64,000 nucleotides of DNA. It comes from Arcuatula senhousia (lineage: Eukaryota; Mollusca; Bivalvia; Mytilida; Mytilidae). The stretch spans positions 1 through 64,000 of the forward strand of contig CAXARO010001803.1 of the NCBI GenBank assembly GCA_963971305.1, written 5' to 3'. Positions 35,100-47,210 of this stretch are shown here, piece by piece (position 1 is the first letter of the stretch; each line of letters starts with the position of its first letter). The translations under genes and the position numbers were made by a program. The notes under the pieces were generated by a model. It was not told the origin of the DNA and did not search any database. It saw nothing but the letters and a program-made list of their open reading frames with translations.

Positions 35100-37635
35100 T
35101 GTGAGTCATATTTTAAACTGTACATAATATAGTCTCTCATAATTCTGCTTAAAATGACCATTGTATTTAAACTAAATCTGATTTATATGTTGTACGTGTA
35201 ACTATATTTAATTATATGTGAATGTTATGTATAACATGAGGGGAGACTTTAATCAAATATTGAATCATGAATATATATTTGATTTACTGATTTGAGTGGA
35301 GTAATAATCATGACAATTTAAGGCGAGTTTGTGTTGGCATCCTAACATGATCATACCTAGCTATGATTTTGTTATCAAGCTTTTTACAGAAATAAAAAAA
35401 AGTTATCTTGATTTGTACTTTACATGTCTGATCTACTCGGTGCTGGGTTAGCCAAAAGTTTGGGGTTTTAGTTCAATTATATCAAAACTTTGGGGTTTAC
35501 GAACTTCCAATCATTTTGATTTAAATGCTGCTGATGAAAGGCCATCCTTTCATATATGCACATGTAGCATAACCACATAACAGTAGAGTCTGCCTTAGTG
35601 ACCACCTCTATTAAGCAAGGATCTCCTTTAGACAGTCACATATTTTGTTTTCTTTTTGAATAAATCTATAAAAATAATCATGGATAATGAAGCCACCTGT
35701 CATACGTGAAAACATTTTCCTATTCCAAAATTTGACCTTTAAAAATGTTCAATTAACCAAGTATCACACCTTGTACTTCACTTGGTTAATAGGCTCTGTA
35801 TGAAATTTAGTTCCTTTGTCAAACTATTTGATTACTGCTATTTACCCGATCTTTTTTTTATGCTTTTGAGTTCTTAAATTTTTGCATTCAATTGTTGTTG
35901 ATAAGATATTGAAATACAAATAAATACAACATAAAAAATTACCTTTTGTAATGATATCCGTTTGGTACCTTATAACTTGAACATGCTTGGACAATTGCTG
36001 CTTCTTCTTAGCTTGAGACCGTGGAAATAGTCACAATCCTTGTCTTACTTGTCTGACACCACCTGCTTTGTTGTTCATTGACAGAGTCTTAATTCAAGAT
36101 TGAATAAAACACCTGGTTTCTCTTCGAACTTTTTCTTATAAGTTTTGTTTAAATTTCCTTCCATACTTTTGGTTTTCGACCTTTAGTTTTTTCTTATACA
36201 TGCAACTGATAGAGGTTACTTATTGAAATATGTATACATTGTACACAAAATGTAAAATGTCAGCATAGACAATCAACGGCTTGACATATACCAGCTTCAA
36301 TTTTGTATTTTGTCTTTTCATCATAATACCAATCTCAATAGAAATTTAAGATATAATCTATATTCAAGAGATTTATCTTTAAATTGTTTTTTGACTGTGT
36401 TCAGATTTTAGTGCTAATAGAGTCAGTGATACCCTTGGTATTATTTTTCTCTATAAACATTGAAAAGGAAAAACAAGACACAAAACAATATACTTTTGCA
36501 AATCGTTTCTTTGTTACTTGGAAATTTTTAGCAAACAAAACGAGGGGATTTTTAATCTTCATACATTTCTTCTTGTCGACAATTTTAGTCGGTTTAGAGT
36601 AGTCGTATAACTATAATATTTGAAATTTTCCACGAACTCCAAAATCTTTCATTAAATTCAAATACCAATTCGTTGCACGTTTCATGCCTCAAAGGAAGTT
36701 TCCCCAGCATCCAAAAAGTTTTGAAATAGGGACAGGGGGTTCTCGTTGTTTATTTGAATTGTAAGCTGATAAATAGACAGATAAATTATCTATGGACTTT
36801 ATAATTCAAACAAACTGATATGAATACTTTTTACGAAAATGAAATATTACCGAGAAACTAAAAATATAACTTAATCAGACAAGTTTCAGCCAGTTCGTGC
36901 ATTTTGTAAAATATGTTGTTAAACATTAACGAAATGGGAACAAACATAAACAATATAAAGAACATATAAAAAAAGTAAAATAAATTTATTACCATATTTA
37001 ATATGTCAAGAGAAAGAACCTCAACGAAACCTTTTATCAAAAATAACCCCCAATCTGTCTCACTTTGCGGACCTAAAGAGTTTTTTTTTTTTTTTTCAAA
37101 ACCACTTAATAACAATAAATAGGAATATATAAATGTAATTGTGCATTATCTTTTTAATGACAGTGCATTAGTCCTGAACATTACGAGTGCTTTCGAATTT
37201 CAGGTGAGATGACGAGACTCGTACTTAAATTGAAACCTCTAGATGTTTAATGAATGAACTGATTGACAATGTGTAGTCTAACGAAATGAAACTTCTAAAT
37301 CAATGAAAATTTTTCTGAATTTACTTTCAAAAGCTTGTTCTCCTCAAATGCTGGACATACTTTTTCAAAGTACGCGTTGAATAAGGGTATCAGATGAACG
37401 AGAAATCAATTTGGAGTGGGCAGATGTCAATTCACTTAACAAGTGTCCATTTCATATATCCCAAAGAACTTGAAAAAAGGACACAACGTATTTCGGGAAA
37501 TCTGCTTCATTTTAAGATATACATAGATATACTTCTCGAAAAAAAAACACTCAAGGAAGATTTTCAAGGAGCAGCATTTACAAAATTGACTTCAACTTTC
37601 AAACCACCAACTTTCCTTTCTTGTTAAGCAGCATT
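35100..37635. other. No gene; AT-rich with one hairpin
   Basis: A short hairpin at 35752-35793 pairs 'attaaccaagt' with 'acttggttaat'. A pure T run lies at 37081-37096. Open frames at 36384-36602, 36858-37115 and 37394-37627 have no support. Confidence 0.45.
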
Positions 37636-37639
37636 TAAC

Positions 37640-37870
37640 GCGCTCCTGCTTTACATTTAACAACTGATCCGTTATTCCAGAGCTTGCAGGACATCGACTT
37701 CCTTTGTAAAGCTTCACGCCTTAATCAATCGTTAACATATGGTTACGTTGCTTTTCAGTGTGGTGTTCACTGAAACTTTTTTATGGAAGACATCATGCAC
37801 TCAAAGACAAATATATTGTTTCTATATCTTATACGAATCCACATTCTGGGTTGTTAAAGAGCTTTGTTTT
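37640..37870 (+). pseudogene. RT-family 3' relic
   Basis: 'actgatccgttattccagag' at 37663 matches 'attgattcgttattccagag' at 61430, and 'catgcactcaaagacaaata' at 37794 matches 63480-63500. This is the SQLIRYSRA to VDKY end of the RT family. Frames are broken; the 87-residue frame at 37739-38002 is a by-product. Confidence 0.65.
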
Positions 37871-39336
37871 TGCTCACTTCATGCAAAAGTAACGTCTCAC
37901 TTAGGTTATACTTTTAAGTATAATGGTCATTGCGGGAACTTACTTCCGCTGACATATCAATATGCTTATGTTTTGGGCACTGAATATGTATTATTTATAT
38001 AAGATACCAAGTGTATTTAACAATATTACATGTAAGATAGAATTGTCGTAAAATTTCATATGACAGACATTGCGATTGCGGTGATTATTTGTTAATCTTG
38101 AAAAAGTCATATCCAGTGAATGTTATATAGTACATGTAAAGATATAAACTATACGACAAAAAAGGATGAAAAAACGTAATTGTCGTGGAGTGAAAACTGT
38201 ACAACATGTAAAATGAAAATGTTGTTGTGCGGCGAAAATAAACATCACATGTTTATAAAAAGAATGCGAGCGACAACAAGATGACATTTTATCTTGAACC
38301 AATAGATAAAATATTTATATATCTGTCTTCTCACTTTCATTTGTTTAGTAATGAACAACATTTCGTATGGTCAAATTGACTAACCTTTGAATAGCCACTT
38401 TTCTTTAGTCTGAAAAAAACATGGTAAGCTTTTTGTTTTTATTTTACCATCTTTACTTCTAAAGCGATAACTTTGGACTGATATTTATCTTCCTAATTTC
38501 CGACTTTGTCACCCAATTTTATTTGTCCAGTCTTACAGTAGTATTACGCATGCTTTTACATAATTGTTTGAAGAAGCATATGGTTAAAACAATACAGTTG
38601 AAAATTAATAAAATTCTTTATCTTGAGAAACGTTGCTTTGATTTGGAAACAACATCTTGCTATATCATATATTTCTGTATACTAGTACATGAAATAGTCT
38701 AAAAATAAGAATCTATTTTTTTTTTCATCTTTTTTGGAAAGGTGTAATTAACGTCGCCTTAAAAAATCTTTGATAGATGGTAAAGATCCCAATTTGCTTA
38801 CTCCTACTTGCATAAGTTATAATTGCTCTCTCTGTCCAAAATCACGGGACAACTATTGTTCGTCAAATAGCATCTTGCATTGAACCATTCTCGCAAATTG
38901 ATTTTGAGAGGATAAAAAAGTATACAATTAAACTGTAAATAAGTGACACTTTTAAAGTCATTGTCATATAGCTTCCTAACTATCAGGTTTTGCTTTCTGT
39001 TTTGCAAATTATAACATAAAGTTTGAGTATTTATTATGATAATGTGGCATTAAATGCAAATGAATTCATAATGCATGCCATCTCTATCTTGAGATATTAA
39101 TGGAAGTTTTGACTTGATTTTTTTTTAACAAAGGTTTTTTTGTTATTGAATGCAGCATTGTTCTTTATTTGCAATGATCTGAGCTAATAACATGGACTAT
39201 CCTTTTTTAAACACAAGAATTGTATAAACTTATCTTATTTTAAATCAATTGGGAAACACGCTTCGTGTGTTTTGAGGATAACTTTTACTTTGCAGTTTGC
39301 GAATGTCCAGTTTATCCTATCAATCTGTATATCCTA
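37871..39336. other. No recognisable feature
   Basis: AT-rich, no repeat partner or coding frame supported. Confidence 0.5.
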
Positions 39337-39670
39337 TGAAACGCGCGTCAGGCGTAGCAAAATCTATTGTCTGGAATTTTGTTGTCATCTGTTTTTCGAA
39401 CACACGTGAAGGTTAGCACTGCTGGTAGAGTTTTAATTCCCCGAGGTTAGCCCGCTCCGGCACCAACACTTTTGAGTTGGAGAAAACATCAAAGCTGTAA
39501 ATTATCCGTCTAAATTTCAAAATTGTCTAAACCCTAAGGTCCTTCCTATCCCATACATAGGTTGATTATCTTAGTAATAATCTGGTTCCCAAGTTTTGTA
39601 TTTTTGGTTTTATTGTTCTATGCTCTTCATATTCACATAGTGTTTGGCGTTTTCAATATTTTTGGTAGAG

Positions 39671-39712
39671 CGCCTCTGATGAGTCTTGAATAGACGAAAC
39701 GCGCGTCAGGCG
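39671..39712 (+). ncRNA. Type I hammerhead ribozyme motif, intact core (unit 1)
   Basis: CGCCU (39671-39675) pairs with AGGCG (39708-39712) as stem I. CUGAUGA is at 39676-39682. GUC (39683-39685) pairs with GAC (39693-39695) around loop UUGAAUA as stem II. GAAA is 39696-39699. Stem III is minimal (CG pairs with CG around two bases), followed by U39706 and cleavage after C39707. Beyond stem I, an internal loop and an AUUUU/AAAAU helix follow, as expected for loop contacts in active natural hammerheads. Confidence 0.9.
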
Positions 39713-40028
39713 TAGCAAAATTTATTGTCTGGAACTTTGTTGTCATTTGTATTTCGAACACACGTGAAGGTTAGCACTGCTGGTGGAGTTTTAATTCCCC
39801 GAGATTAGCCTGCTCCGGCACCAACACTTTTGGGTTGGAGAAAACATCAAAACTGTAAATTATCCGTCTAAATTTCAAAATTGTCTAAACCCTAAGGTTC
39901 TTCCTACCCCATACATAGGTTGATCATATTAGTAATAATTTGGTTCCCAAGTTTGGTATTTTTGGTTTTATTGTTCTATGTTCTTCATATTCACATAGTG
40001 TTTGGCGTTTTCAATATTTTTGGTAGAG

Positions 40029-40070
40029 CGACTCTGATGAGTCTTGAATAGACGAAACGCGCGTCAGGCG
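40029..40070 (+). ncRNA. Hammerhead motif, core intact, one stem I mismatch (unit 2)
   Basis: All conserved core bases are kept; stem I reads CGACU against AGGCG, giving one A-G mismatch. Probably weakened. Confidence 0.8.
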
Positions 40071-41030
40071 TAGCAAAATTTATTGTCTGGAACTTTGTTG
40101 TCATTTGTATTTCGAACACACGTGAAGATTAACACTGCTGGTGGAGTTTTAATTCCCCGAGGTTAGCCTGCTCCGGCAACAACACATTTGAGTTGGAGAA
40201 AACATCAAAGCTGTAAATTATCCGTCTAAATTTCAAAATTGTCTAAAACCTAAGGTTTATGCTCTTCATATTCATATAGTGTTTGGCATTTTCAATATTT
40301 TTGGTAGAGCGGCTCTAATGAGTCTTGAATAGACGAAACGCGCGTCAGGCGTAGCAAAATTTATTGTCTGGAACTTTGTTGTCATTTGTATTTCGAACAC
40401 ACGTGAAGGTTAGCACTGCTGGTGGAGTTTTAATTCCCCGAGATAAGCCCGCTCCGGCACCAACACTTTTGAGTTGGATAAAAACATCAAAGCTGTGAAT
40501 TATCCGTCTAAATTTCAAATTTTTCCAAACCCTAAGGTTCTTTCTACCCCAGACATAGGTAGATTATCTTAGTAATAATTTGGTTCCCCAGTTTGGTGTT
40601 TTTGGTTTTATTGTTCTATGCTCTTCATATTCATATAGTGTTTGGCGTTTTCAATATTTTTGGTAGAGCGCCTCTGATGAGTCTTAAATAGACGAATCGC
40701 GCGTCAGGCGTAGCAAAATTTATTGTCTGGAATTTTGTTGTCATTTGTATTTCGAACACACTTGATTGTTAGCACTGTTGGTCGAGTTTTATTTCCCCGA
40801 GGTTAGCCCGCTCCGGCACCAACACTTTTGAGTTGGAGAAAACATCAAAGCTGCATGGAAATTATCCGTCTAAATTTCAAAATTGTCTAAACCCTAAGGT
40901 TCTTCCTACCCCAGACATAGGTTGATTATCTTAGTAATAATTTGGTTCCCCAGTTTGGTACTTTTGGTTTTATTGTTCTATGCTCTTCATATTCATAAAG
41001 TGTTTGGCATTTTCAAAATTGTTGGTAGGG

Positions 41031-41072
41031 CGACTCTGATGAGTCTTGAATAGACGAAACGCGCGTCAGGCG
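41031..41072 (+). ncRNA. Hammerhead motif, core intact, one stem I mismatch (unit 5)
   Basis: Same CGACU variant as unit 2 with an intact CUGAUGA, stem II and GAAA. Confidence 0.8.
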
Positions 41073-41719
41073 TAGCAAAATTTATTTTCTGGAACTTTGT
41101 TGTCATTTTTATTTCGAACACACGTGAAGGTTAGCACTGCTGGTGGAGTTTTAATTCCCCGAGGTTCGCCCGCTCCGGCACCAACACTTTTGAGTTTGAG
41201 AAAACATCAAAGCTGTAAATTATCCGTCTAAATTTCAAAATTGTCTAAACCCTAAGGTTCTTCCTCCCCCAGACATAGGTTGATTATCTTAGTAATAATT
41301 TGGTTCCCCAGTTTGTTATTTTTGGTTTTATTGTTCTATGCTCTTCATATTCATATAGTGTTGGCATTTTCAATATTTTTGGTAGAGCGCCTCTGATGAG
41401 TCTTGAATAGACAAAACGCGCGTCAGGCGTAGCAAGATTTATTGTCTGGAACTTTGTTGTCATTTGTATTTCGAACACACGTGAAGGTAAGCACTGCTGG
41501 TGGAGTTGTAATTCCCCGAGGTTCGCCCGCTCCGGCACCAACACTTTTGAGTTTGAGAAAACATCAAAGCTGTAAATTATCCGCCTAAATTTCAAAATTT
41601 TCTTAACCCTAAGGTTCTTCTTACCCCAGACATTGGTTGATTATCTTAGTGATAAGGTTTTATTGTTCTATGCTCTTCATATTCAGATAGTGTTTGGCAT
41701 TTTAAATATTTTGGTAGAG

Positions 41720-41761
41720 CGCCTCTGATGAGTCTTGAATAGACGAAACGCGCGTCAGGCG
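41720..41761 (+). ncRNA. Type I hammerhead ribozyme motif, intact core (unit 7)
   Basis: Identical to unit 1 from CGCCU through AGGCG. It is the last unit before the array ends at about 41799, so the two fully intact motifs bracket the array. Confidence 0.9.
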
Positions 41762-41799
41762 TAGCAAAATTTATTGTCTGGAACTTTGTTGTTATTTGT

Positions 41800-42782
41800 A
41801 TCTCTACAGTTAGATTTTGATTTCGTGTTGTTTTCATATCTTTTTCGTTCTTGTGTTTTCAAATAATCTTTTTTTATTCATATGCCACATTAGTACTTCT
41901 TGTAAAGGAGAAGTATTTGTTCAAAATCATAATCTAAATTATCTTTTTCACTTAAACTAAATTTAAGTCTAGTATTTATACTTTTATGCATTCATGTACA
42001 ATATACAAATCGTAGCATTGATAAGATTGTTCATGCAAATAAGGAACGAAACTAAATTGATTTTAAAGCCATTTTCGCAAATTTTATTTTAAACAAATAT
42101 TAGTTATCTACATGTACTACAGACATTGTGTAAATGTTACTTTGGAATGATATTTTATGATCAGATACATGTATGAATTTCTAACAAGGCAATTTTTTAG
42201 AACATCTACAAAGTGTTGCACCTTACTAACTTTTTTAATCAAGGAGGAACATATTCACAAGGTAGCATAAAACATTCTAATCGAATCTATTAGGAAGACT
42301 TCAGCTAATTGCAGCAGGGGTTGACATAACTACACGACCTTTAAATAAAGATAAACAATATTATAATTATACCTTTTATCTACACATATGCAGCATACCA
42401 CTACGCCATATTTTAATTTAAATACACTTTCCAAATGAGATATATATTTAAAACGTAAAGTTATTTTCAACTATAATTCTATGATAAAGTCTACCTTTCA
42501 TTTCTATTATGCAGTAATTTTCGAAGTTCTTGCACAATACATCCGTTATAGCATAATACATGTGTTACAAATCAAAGTAATTGTGTTAATACCTTTTACC
42601 CTAACTGTTTTTCATCAATAAGAAGAGAGATTATTGGTAAGACCATTTCAACTGTAAGACCAGATCAATATTTGTTACTCAGCAGAACTTTATGTTGAAA
42701 CCTGTTTCATTCTTAAAACACTTAATAGGGAAAAAGTAACCGGCTACTTATTCCTTATTCTCAGAATACTAAATAGGAAATA
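41800..42782. other. No gene; AT-rich
   Basis: Only a short motif, 'gtaaccggctacttattcc' near 42737, recurs at 46285-46305 beyond the far end of the next element. Confidence 0.45.
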
Positions 42783-43107
42783 TACGAAAGCCGAGAAGGC
42801 TCAGGTATAATTCAGAATTCAGATTATTCAGAATTCACAATTCAGTATTCAAAATTAATGATTTGGAACTCAGCATTTGCAATGCATAATGAATTGTTCT
42901 ACTATTAAACACTGTTTTTCAATGTTCTTGCGCTGTTGAAAATTGAAAATCTGATAATTGACAAAAATGAGGGTTTTGATAAGGTTTAATAGCCAAAACT
43001 AAATAATATACATGTATAGGACAATGCTTTGTTTAAAATACATGTATTTAGAAGAATGAATAGTGCCACCACTGTGAGTGCCACTTCGAAGATTCTTTTT
43101 AAAATAT

Positions 43108-43232
43108 GTGTTTTTTTGTATGGCAAATGGACACAACCATAATAGTGATAGAGGGGAGCGAGTCGCTGTGTTTTTTGTATGGAAAATGAACACTAACATA
43201 ATATTGATAGAAGGGAGCGAGTCCCTGTGCCC
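43108..43232 (+). repeat. 60-bp tandem duplication
   Basis: 'gtgttttttttgtatgg'-like text and 'gggagcgagtc(g/c)ctgtg' occur twice at 60-bp spacing. Frames on both strands overlap it and are not genes. Confidence 0.75.
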
Positions 43233-44835
43233 CATCTCGCAACATTTTTTTTTTCACGCAATAACCAAACCATAATATTGATTTAAGGAGTATAATTCAA
43301 GATGATTTTTGTAGGCTCACATCCTGATATATGCTTCTTAGATATTACTCTTTGGATTCATATTAAGGTTAAAATATATCATAACTATTGAACAGCTTCG
43401 TTCATTATTAATATACATACAGGTTTAACATTTTACACATAGTTATATACTACATATGCTTCTTGGATAATATTCTCATTTTGCATCCCTCATTTACACC
43501 CTCATTTTTGTGAAACAGTAGGTCAGGAAATAAATTTGTGTATCGAATGCAATCGAAAGAGTTTCAGTTAAATTGTCACAAAAATTACTCTGAATCAGAG
43601 TATCACTTCTAAACAAAGAGTATGCCTTTACCTTATTATTGCAATAGACAATTAATTTGTAGTAAGCTTTAATTTAAACGAAGTAAAGATTAATTTCATT
43701 TCTCGTATCTTTGCTGCTAAGTTTTTTTCTGTTTCTCGTTTCGAGTTTCTCTCTTTTTCTTTAGTATTTTAGTCATACCCATAAGGGACGGACCATTTAA
43801 CTAGAAAGTGTGCCTTGGTTTTTTTGTTTAGGCGAGATTATTTTTTATGCGTCTCGACAGAATTTTTTTTCTTCGAAAATCATTTTCAAAATATTTTTTT
43901 TAGGAAAAAAATCATTCTCAAAATATTTTTGTAGGAAAAAAGGCTGACACAACAATACATCTAACTTCTGGTTTCAATAATAAAAAAAATCGTTTTATTA
44001 CTGAAAAAAAAATATTAAAACAAGATTAACGATACCACAAGTTAGTAAAATATTTTTTCTAAATTCTTCCAAAAGTATCGATCTCTGATTGTACACGTCG
44101 CTTTCTGATACTTAAAGGAATAGCATAACCTGAATTTTATGGTAATGATTTTTATAAAGCTCACAAGTTTAAAAACAATCCATCGAAGTGAAAAATTGGC
44201 TTCAAAATATATAGTGCAAAGGATATGAATAAAATACTTTGGTTAAATCTTTGAATTTAGTGTTTTTATGCAGAAATATCGATAACTTGATACTTACTTT
44301 AAAACTCCCGTAACCGTTTTCACTATTGTCAATTCTAAGCATTATAGCGATCAAGCTTGTCGGTTTTGTGTGATGACACTTCACCAAATCAGTATTGTTT
44401 GAAGTGTTGTGTCGAGTTTAAAATCGATATGTTTGATATTTTTTTACATCAGTCGATTGATGATTCCCAGCTTACAGCGAGTGTTCTATACAGAGTTCCT
44501 TTACCGTCCTCTCGTTTGTTCTTGTTGTCTTTTGTCTAAGGTTCTCTCTAGACGAATATAACTTTGATCGATTTGATTGTATTGTGTTTAGTTTTTTTTT
44601 GCTTTGTGTAGGAATATTGATAGGGGAAGGATTGGACCCCCAAAAAAATAGTTTAACCCCGCCACATATTATACATGTCATATGTGCCAGTCCTTAGTCT
44701 GGAATCTTTGACACTTGTTTGTACTTGTCTTTTTGATGTTTTCTGTTCCTTATTTATGAAGAGGGTCTATCTGTGACTATTTCAGGACTGGATTTGAATT
44801 ATAAGCATTTTATTTAAACCATGGGTTAATTGCCG

Positions 44836-44881
44836 AACCGCAAGCAGCGCCTACTGGCCTCGTTGAAGGTTGCTTGCGGTT
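44836..44881. repeat. Hairpin: 11-bp stem, 24-base loop
   Basis: AACCGCAAGCA (44836-44846) pairs perfectly with TGCTTGCGGTT (44871-44881). It is GC-rich compared with its surroundings. No transcript evidence; role unknown. Confidence 0.65.
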
Positions 44882-45004
44882 AACTATTGTAGTTTTTCTA
44901 AATTGCCGCTCGATTGTGGGCTGTGACGCGTATAGTTATTCGAAATCTCATTATGTTCTATCTAAATCACAAGAACCAATGCCTCAAAAACTATGAAGCA
45001 ACAA

Positions 45005-45765
45005 ACTTAAGGGAACACAGCGCTGCGGCTACAAGGGATCGGCAGACACAGGCCCAAAACATTTTGGGAAGCGATCTATTTCAGGAGACAGAGCGGACAA
45101 AACGTTATCTATTATACATCTACGGCTACAATAGAGGACACAGCGGATACAGGCCCGAAACATTTTGAGAAGCTATCCATTTCAGAGGACACAGCGGACA
45201 CAACGTTATTTCATTATAAAACAACGGCTTCTACAGTAGGCACAGGCCCGAAACATTTTGTGAAGCGATCCATTTAAGGGGACACAGCGGACAAAAGCCC
45301 AAACCTTTTTGGGAAGCTATCGATTTCAGAGGACACAACGTTATTTCAATATACAATCCTATAAGTCAGGTACGCCTCAAGGTTAAAAGGTTAAATTGAA
45401 TTATAAATACATTTGTACACAAAAACATATCACTTAAAATCAAATAAAAAACGAAAACATCTATGGCTTATATAGGGGACACAGCGGACACAGGACCGAA
45501 AAAAAATTAGAAGCGATCCATTTCAGAGGACACAGCGTACACAACGTCATTTGACTATACATCTGCGGCTAAAACAGGACACAGCAGCCACAGGCCAAAA
45601 TAACTTAAAGGGACACATCCAAGGGCCACAGCGGACACAACATTTTTTCATAAAACATCTAGTAGACGCGCGGCTACAATGGGACACAACGGACAAAGGC
45701 CTGGCAATTGTTTGTAACCAAGCCATTTAAGGGGACACAGCGGACATATTGTGGACACAACATTA
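45005..45765 (+). repeat. Degenerate tandem repeat rich in GGACACAGCGGACA
   Basis: About seven to nine irregular units with 'ggacacagcggacac', 'aggcccgaaacatttt', 'gaagcgatccattt' and 'acaacgttattt'. Spacing is irregular (roughly 50-100 bp) and a 100-bp AT-rich stretch interrupts it at 45370-45470. Not a CRISPR array: spacers are repeats themselves. Confidence 0.8.
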
Positions 45766-46041
45766 TTTATTTAAAGTAAAATAAATAAAAAAAAAATACA
45801 GTGCTTTAGAACAAATATGTTGAAGGTTCTCAAAATTAACTTAGTATCATGGACCGACCATTTTTTGTTACTAGGTCAGAAAATATCTGCGCTATGCGTA
45901 GAAAGTACGAAGCTACAGTTCGAAAAAGAAACTGTCAACCTCGGCTGCGCCTCAGTTGATGTTATTTGTCAGGGTACCAATCTATTCTAACACCCTCTCA
46001 GCTATATTATCAAATGTTTGAAAAACGTGAGCACATCTAAT

Positions 46042-46078
46042 CTGAGATAATTAAACTAGCTAGTTTTAATTGTCTCAG
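46042..46078. repeat. Near-perfect palindrome
   Basis: The two halves, 'ctgagataattaaactagc' and 'tagttttaattgtctcag', are complementary apart from two positions. Located near the right end of the inverted-repeat element. Confidence 0.75.
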
Positions 46079-46309
46079 GTGTATTGAATATATCTCATCG
46101 AGTCCATTATCTTATATGTTTCCAACTTGTTCTTTATCACTTCATGTTCAATTTCCGAATTCTGAATTCCAAATTCCGAATTCCAAATTCCGAATTCCAA
46201 ATTCCGAATTCCAAATTATGAATTCTGAATTCCGAATTCCAAATTCTGAAGTGTACATGAGCATACTCGGCTTTCGTAGAAATAAGTAACTGGTTACTTA
46301 TTCCTTATT

Positions 46310-46440
46310 CCTTCGGGTCAGGTAAGTTATTGCCATCACTTGCGTCCATCGTTCGTAAACTTTTTTATCCCATATTTGTCTATAAGTGCATGATGTCTTC
46401 TTTAAAATTTCTTGAGGAACTGAGGACCAACATAACCTTG
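46310..46440 (+). repeat. Start of a dispersed bivalve repeat, truncated
   Basis: 'ttattgccatcacttgcgtc' and 'catcgttcgtaaact' resemble the beginning of the repeat at 30815 and 59095. Confidence 0.5.
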
Positions 46441-46459
46441 TGTGAGCATTTTTTTTATG

Positions 46460-47210
46460 TTAGACGTGACGCTCTGCTATGGGATTCGATGTAAGTCCCG
46501 CACGCTCTGGAGTAACGAATCAATTGAGATATGTAAACTCCATAAGCTTGAGAGGACGGAATGTTGCTACACAAGAAGGAAAAGTGACGATTGGAAGTTT
46601 GAAGTCATCACGTTTGTCATAGAGCTTTGTTGAAAGTTTTCCTTGAGAGTCAATTTCAAGATGTAGATCTAAATATGAAGCAGACTCCCTAGAATCTGTA
46701 GTGTCCTTAATCTCAAGTTCCTAAGGATATATAAGATGGAGAAAGTCACCAAATCCAGAATTGTTCAGTGAAAGGACATCAACGGAATGTGAGATTAAAA
46801 TAGAGAGCTAGTCTACGATCATTATTTAGAAGTTATTGTAAGAAGTCTTCTTCATATGAATGAAGAAACAACTCAGCAAGCAAAGGTGCACAATTAGTGC
46901 TCGTTGAAATCCCTATTGTTTGTTGAAAAAACACGTTCACCAAAATAAACAAATATGTTGTCAATGAGAAAGTTGAGCATGTCGATTATTTGGTCTTGTG
47001 TGAATTTGTTCTTTTTCTTAGACTCACTGATGACAAAGTAAGTCTTTGTATAATCGACTACCAGATATTTGTTCCTGCGTTTTCCATTCTTTTTGAAAAA
47101 AGCTGGGTTTAATCAATTGTGCCAATCGCAATTTAAATTGTTCATGTGGAATATAGTGTAACGTGTGGAGAAGTCGAATGTTTTGATGCTGTTACAAGAT
47201 AAAACTGATT
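46460..47210 (-). pseudogene. Reverse transcriptase relic (GIPMG/YIDD family)
   Basis: Minus-strand reading in broken frames: SIKTFDFSTRYT near 47195-47160 (motif A), AFFKKNGKRRNKYLVVDYTK near 47100-47050, FVISESKKKNKFTQDQIIDM, LNFLIDNIFVYFGERVF at about 46980-46930 just before the degraded GIPMG site, a gap, then ASYLDLHLEI and KLSTKLYDKRDDFKLP near 46690-46600, ending in a degraded EFTYLN version of the AYGVYISQLIRY block. The YIDD region is missing or unrecognisable. Dead by several stops and shifts. Confidence 0.8.

Larger units (their letters stand above)
39337..41799 (+). repeat. Retrozyme-like tandem array, ~358-bp unit, hammerhead in each full unit
   Basis: Eight occurrences of the string around CGCGCGTCAGGCG set the register. 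Predicted cleavage positions are after 39349 (partial unit, no core), 39707, 40065, 40346, 40705, 41067, 41424 and 41756. Spacings are 358, 358, 281, 359, 362, 357 and 332 bp; the 281 and 332 units carry deletions. Each of the seven full junctions has the layout stem I - CUGAUGA - stem II - GAAA - short stem III - GUC, i.e. a type I hammerhead. Cores are intact at 39671-39712 and 41720-41761; one stem I mismatch at 40029-40070 and 41031-41072; core changes at 40310-40351 (CUAAUGA), 40669-40710 (GAAU) and 41388-41429 (G12 to A). No protein is encoded; minus-strand frames at 41284-41595 and 41646-41837 are artefacts. Such hammerhead tandem repeats are known in metazoans as retrozymes. Confidence 0.9.
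42783..46278. mobile_element. Inverted-repeat element with GAATTC-type microsatellite arms, member 2
   Basis: Ends 42783-42807 and 46254-46278 are inverted at 22 of 25 positions and share TACGAAAGCCGAG with member 1 (33269-34590, where it reads GCCCAG). Just inside are 'attcagaattca' (42811-42857) and 'aattccgaattcca' (46147-46250) microsatellites. Outside both ends lies 'gtaac(c/t)gg(c/t)tacttattcctt' in direct orientation, perhaps a longer unit. The 3.5-kb interior contains further repeats but no transposase frame. Confidence 0.7.

Noticed and set aside
35530..35560. CTGATGAAAGGCC as another hammerhead core
   Set aside because: No GAAA after a stem II and no cleavage triplet with matching stem I.
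41284..41837. Minus-strand frames in the tandem array
   Set aside because: They repeat with the array period and include the ribozyme region; not coding.
45005..45765. Repeat spacing reminiscent of a CRISPR array
   Set aside because: Units are irregular, the supposed spacers are themselves repeated, no cas-like gene is present and the DNA is eukaryotic.
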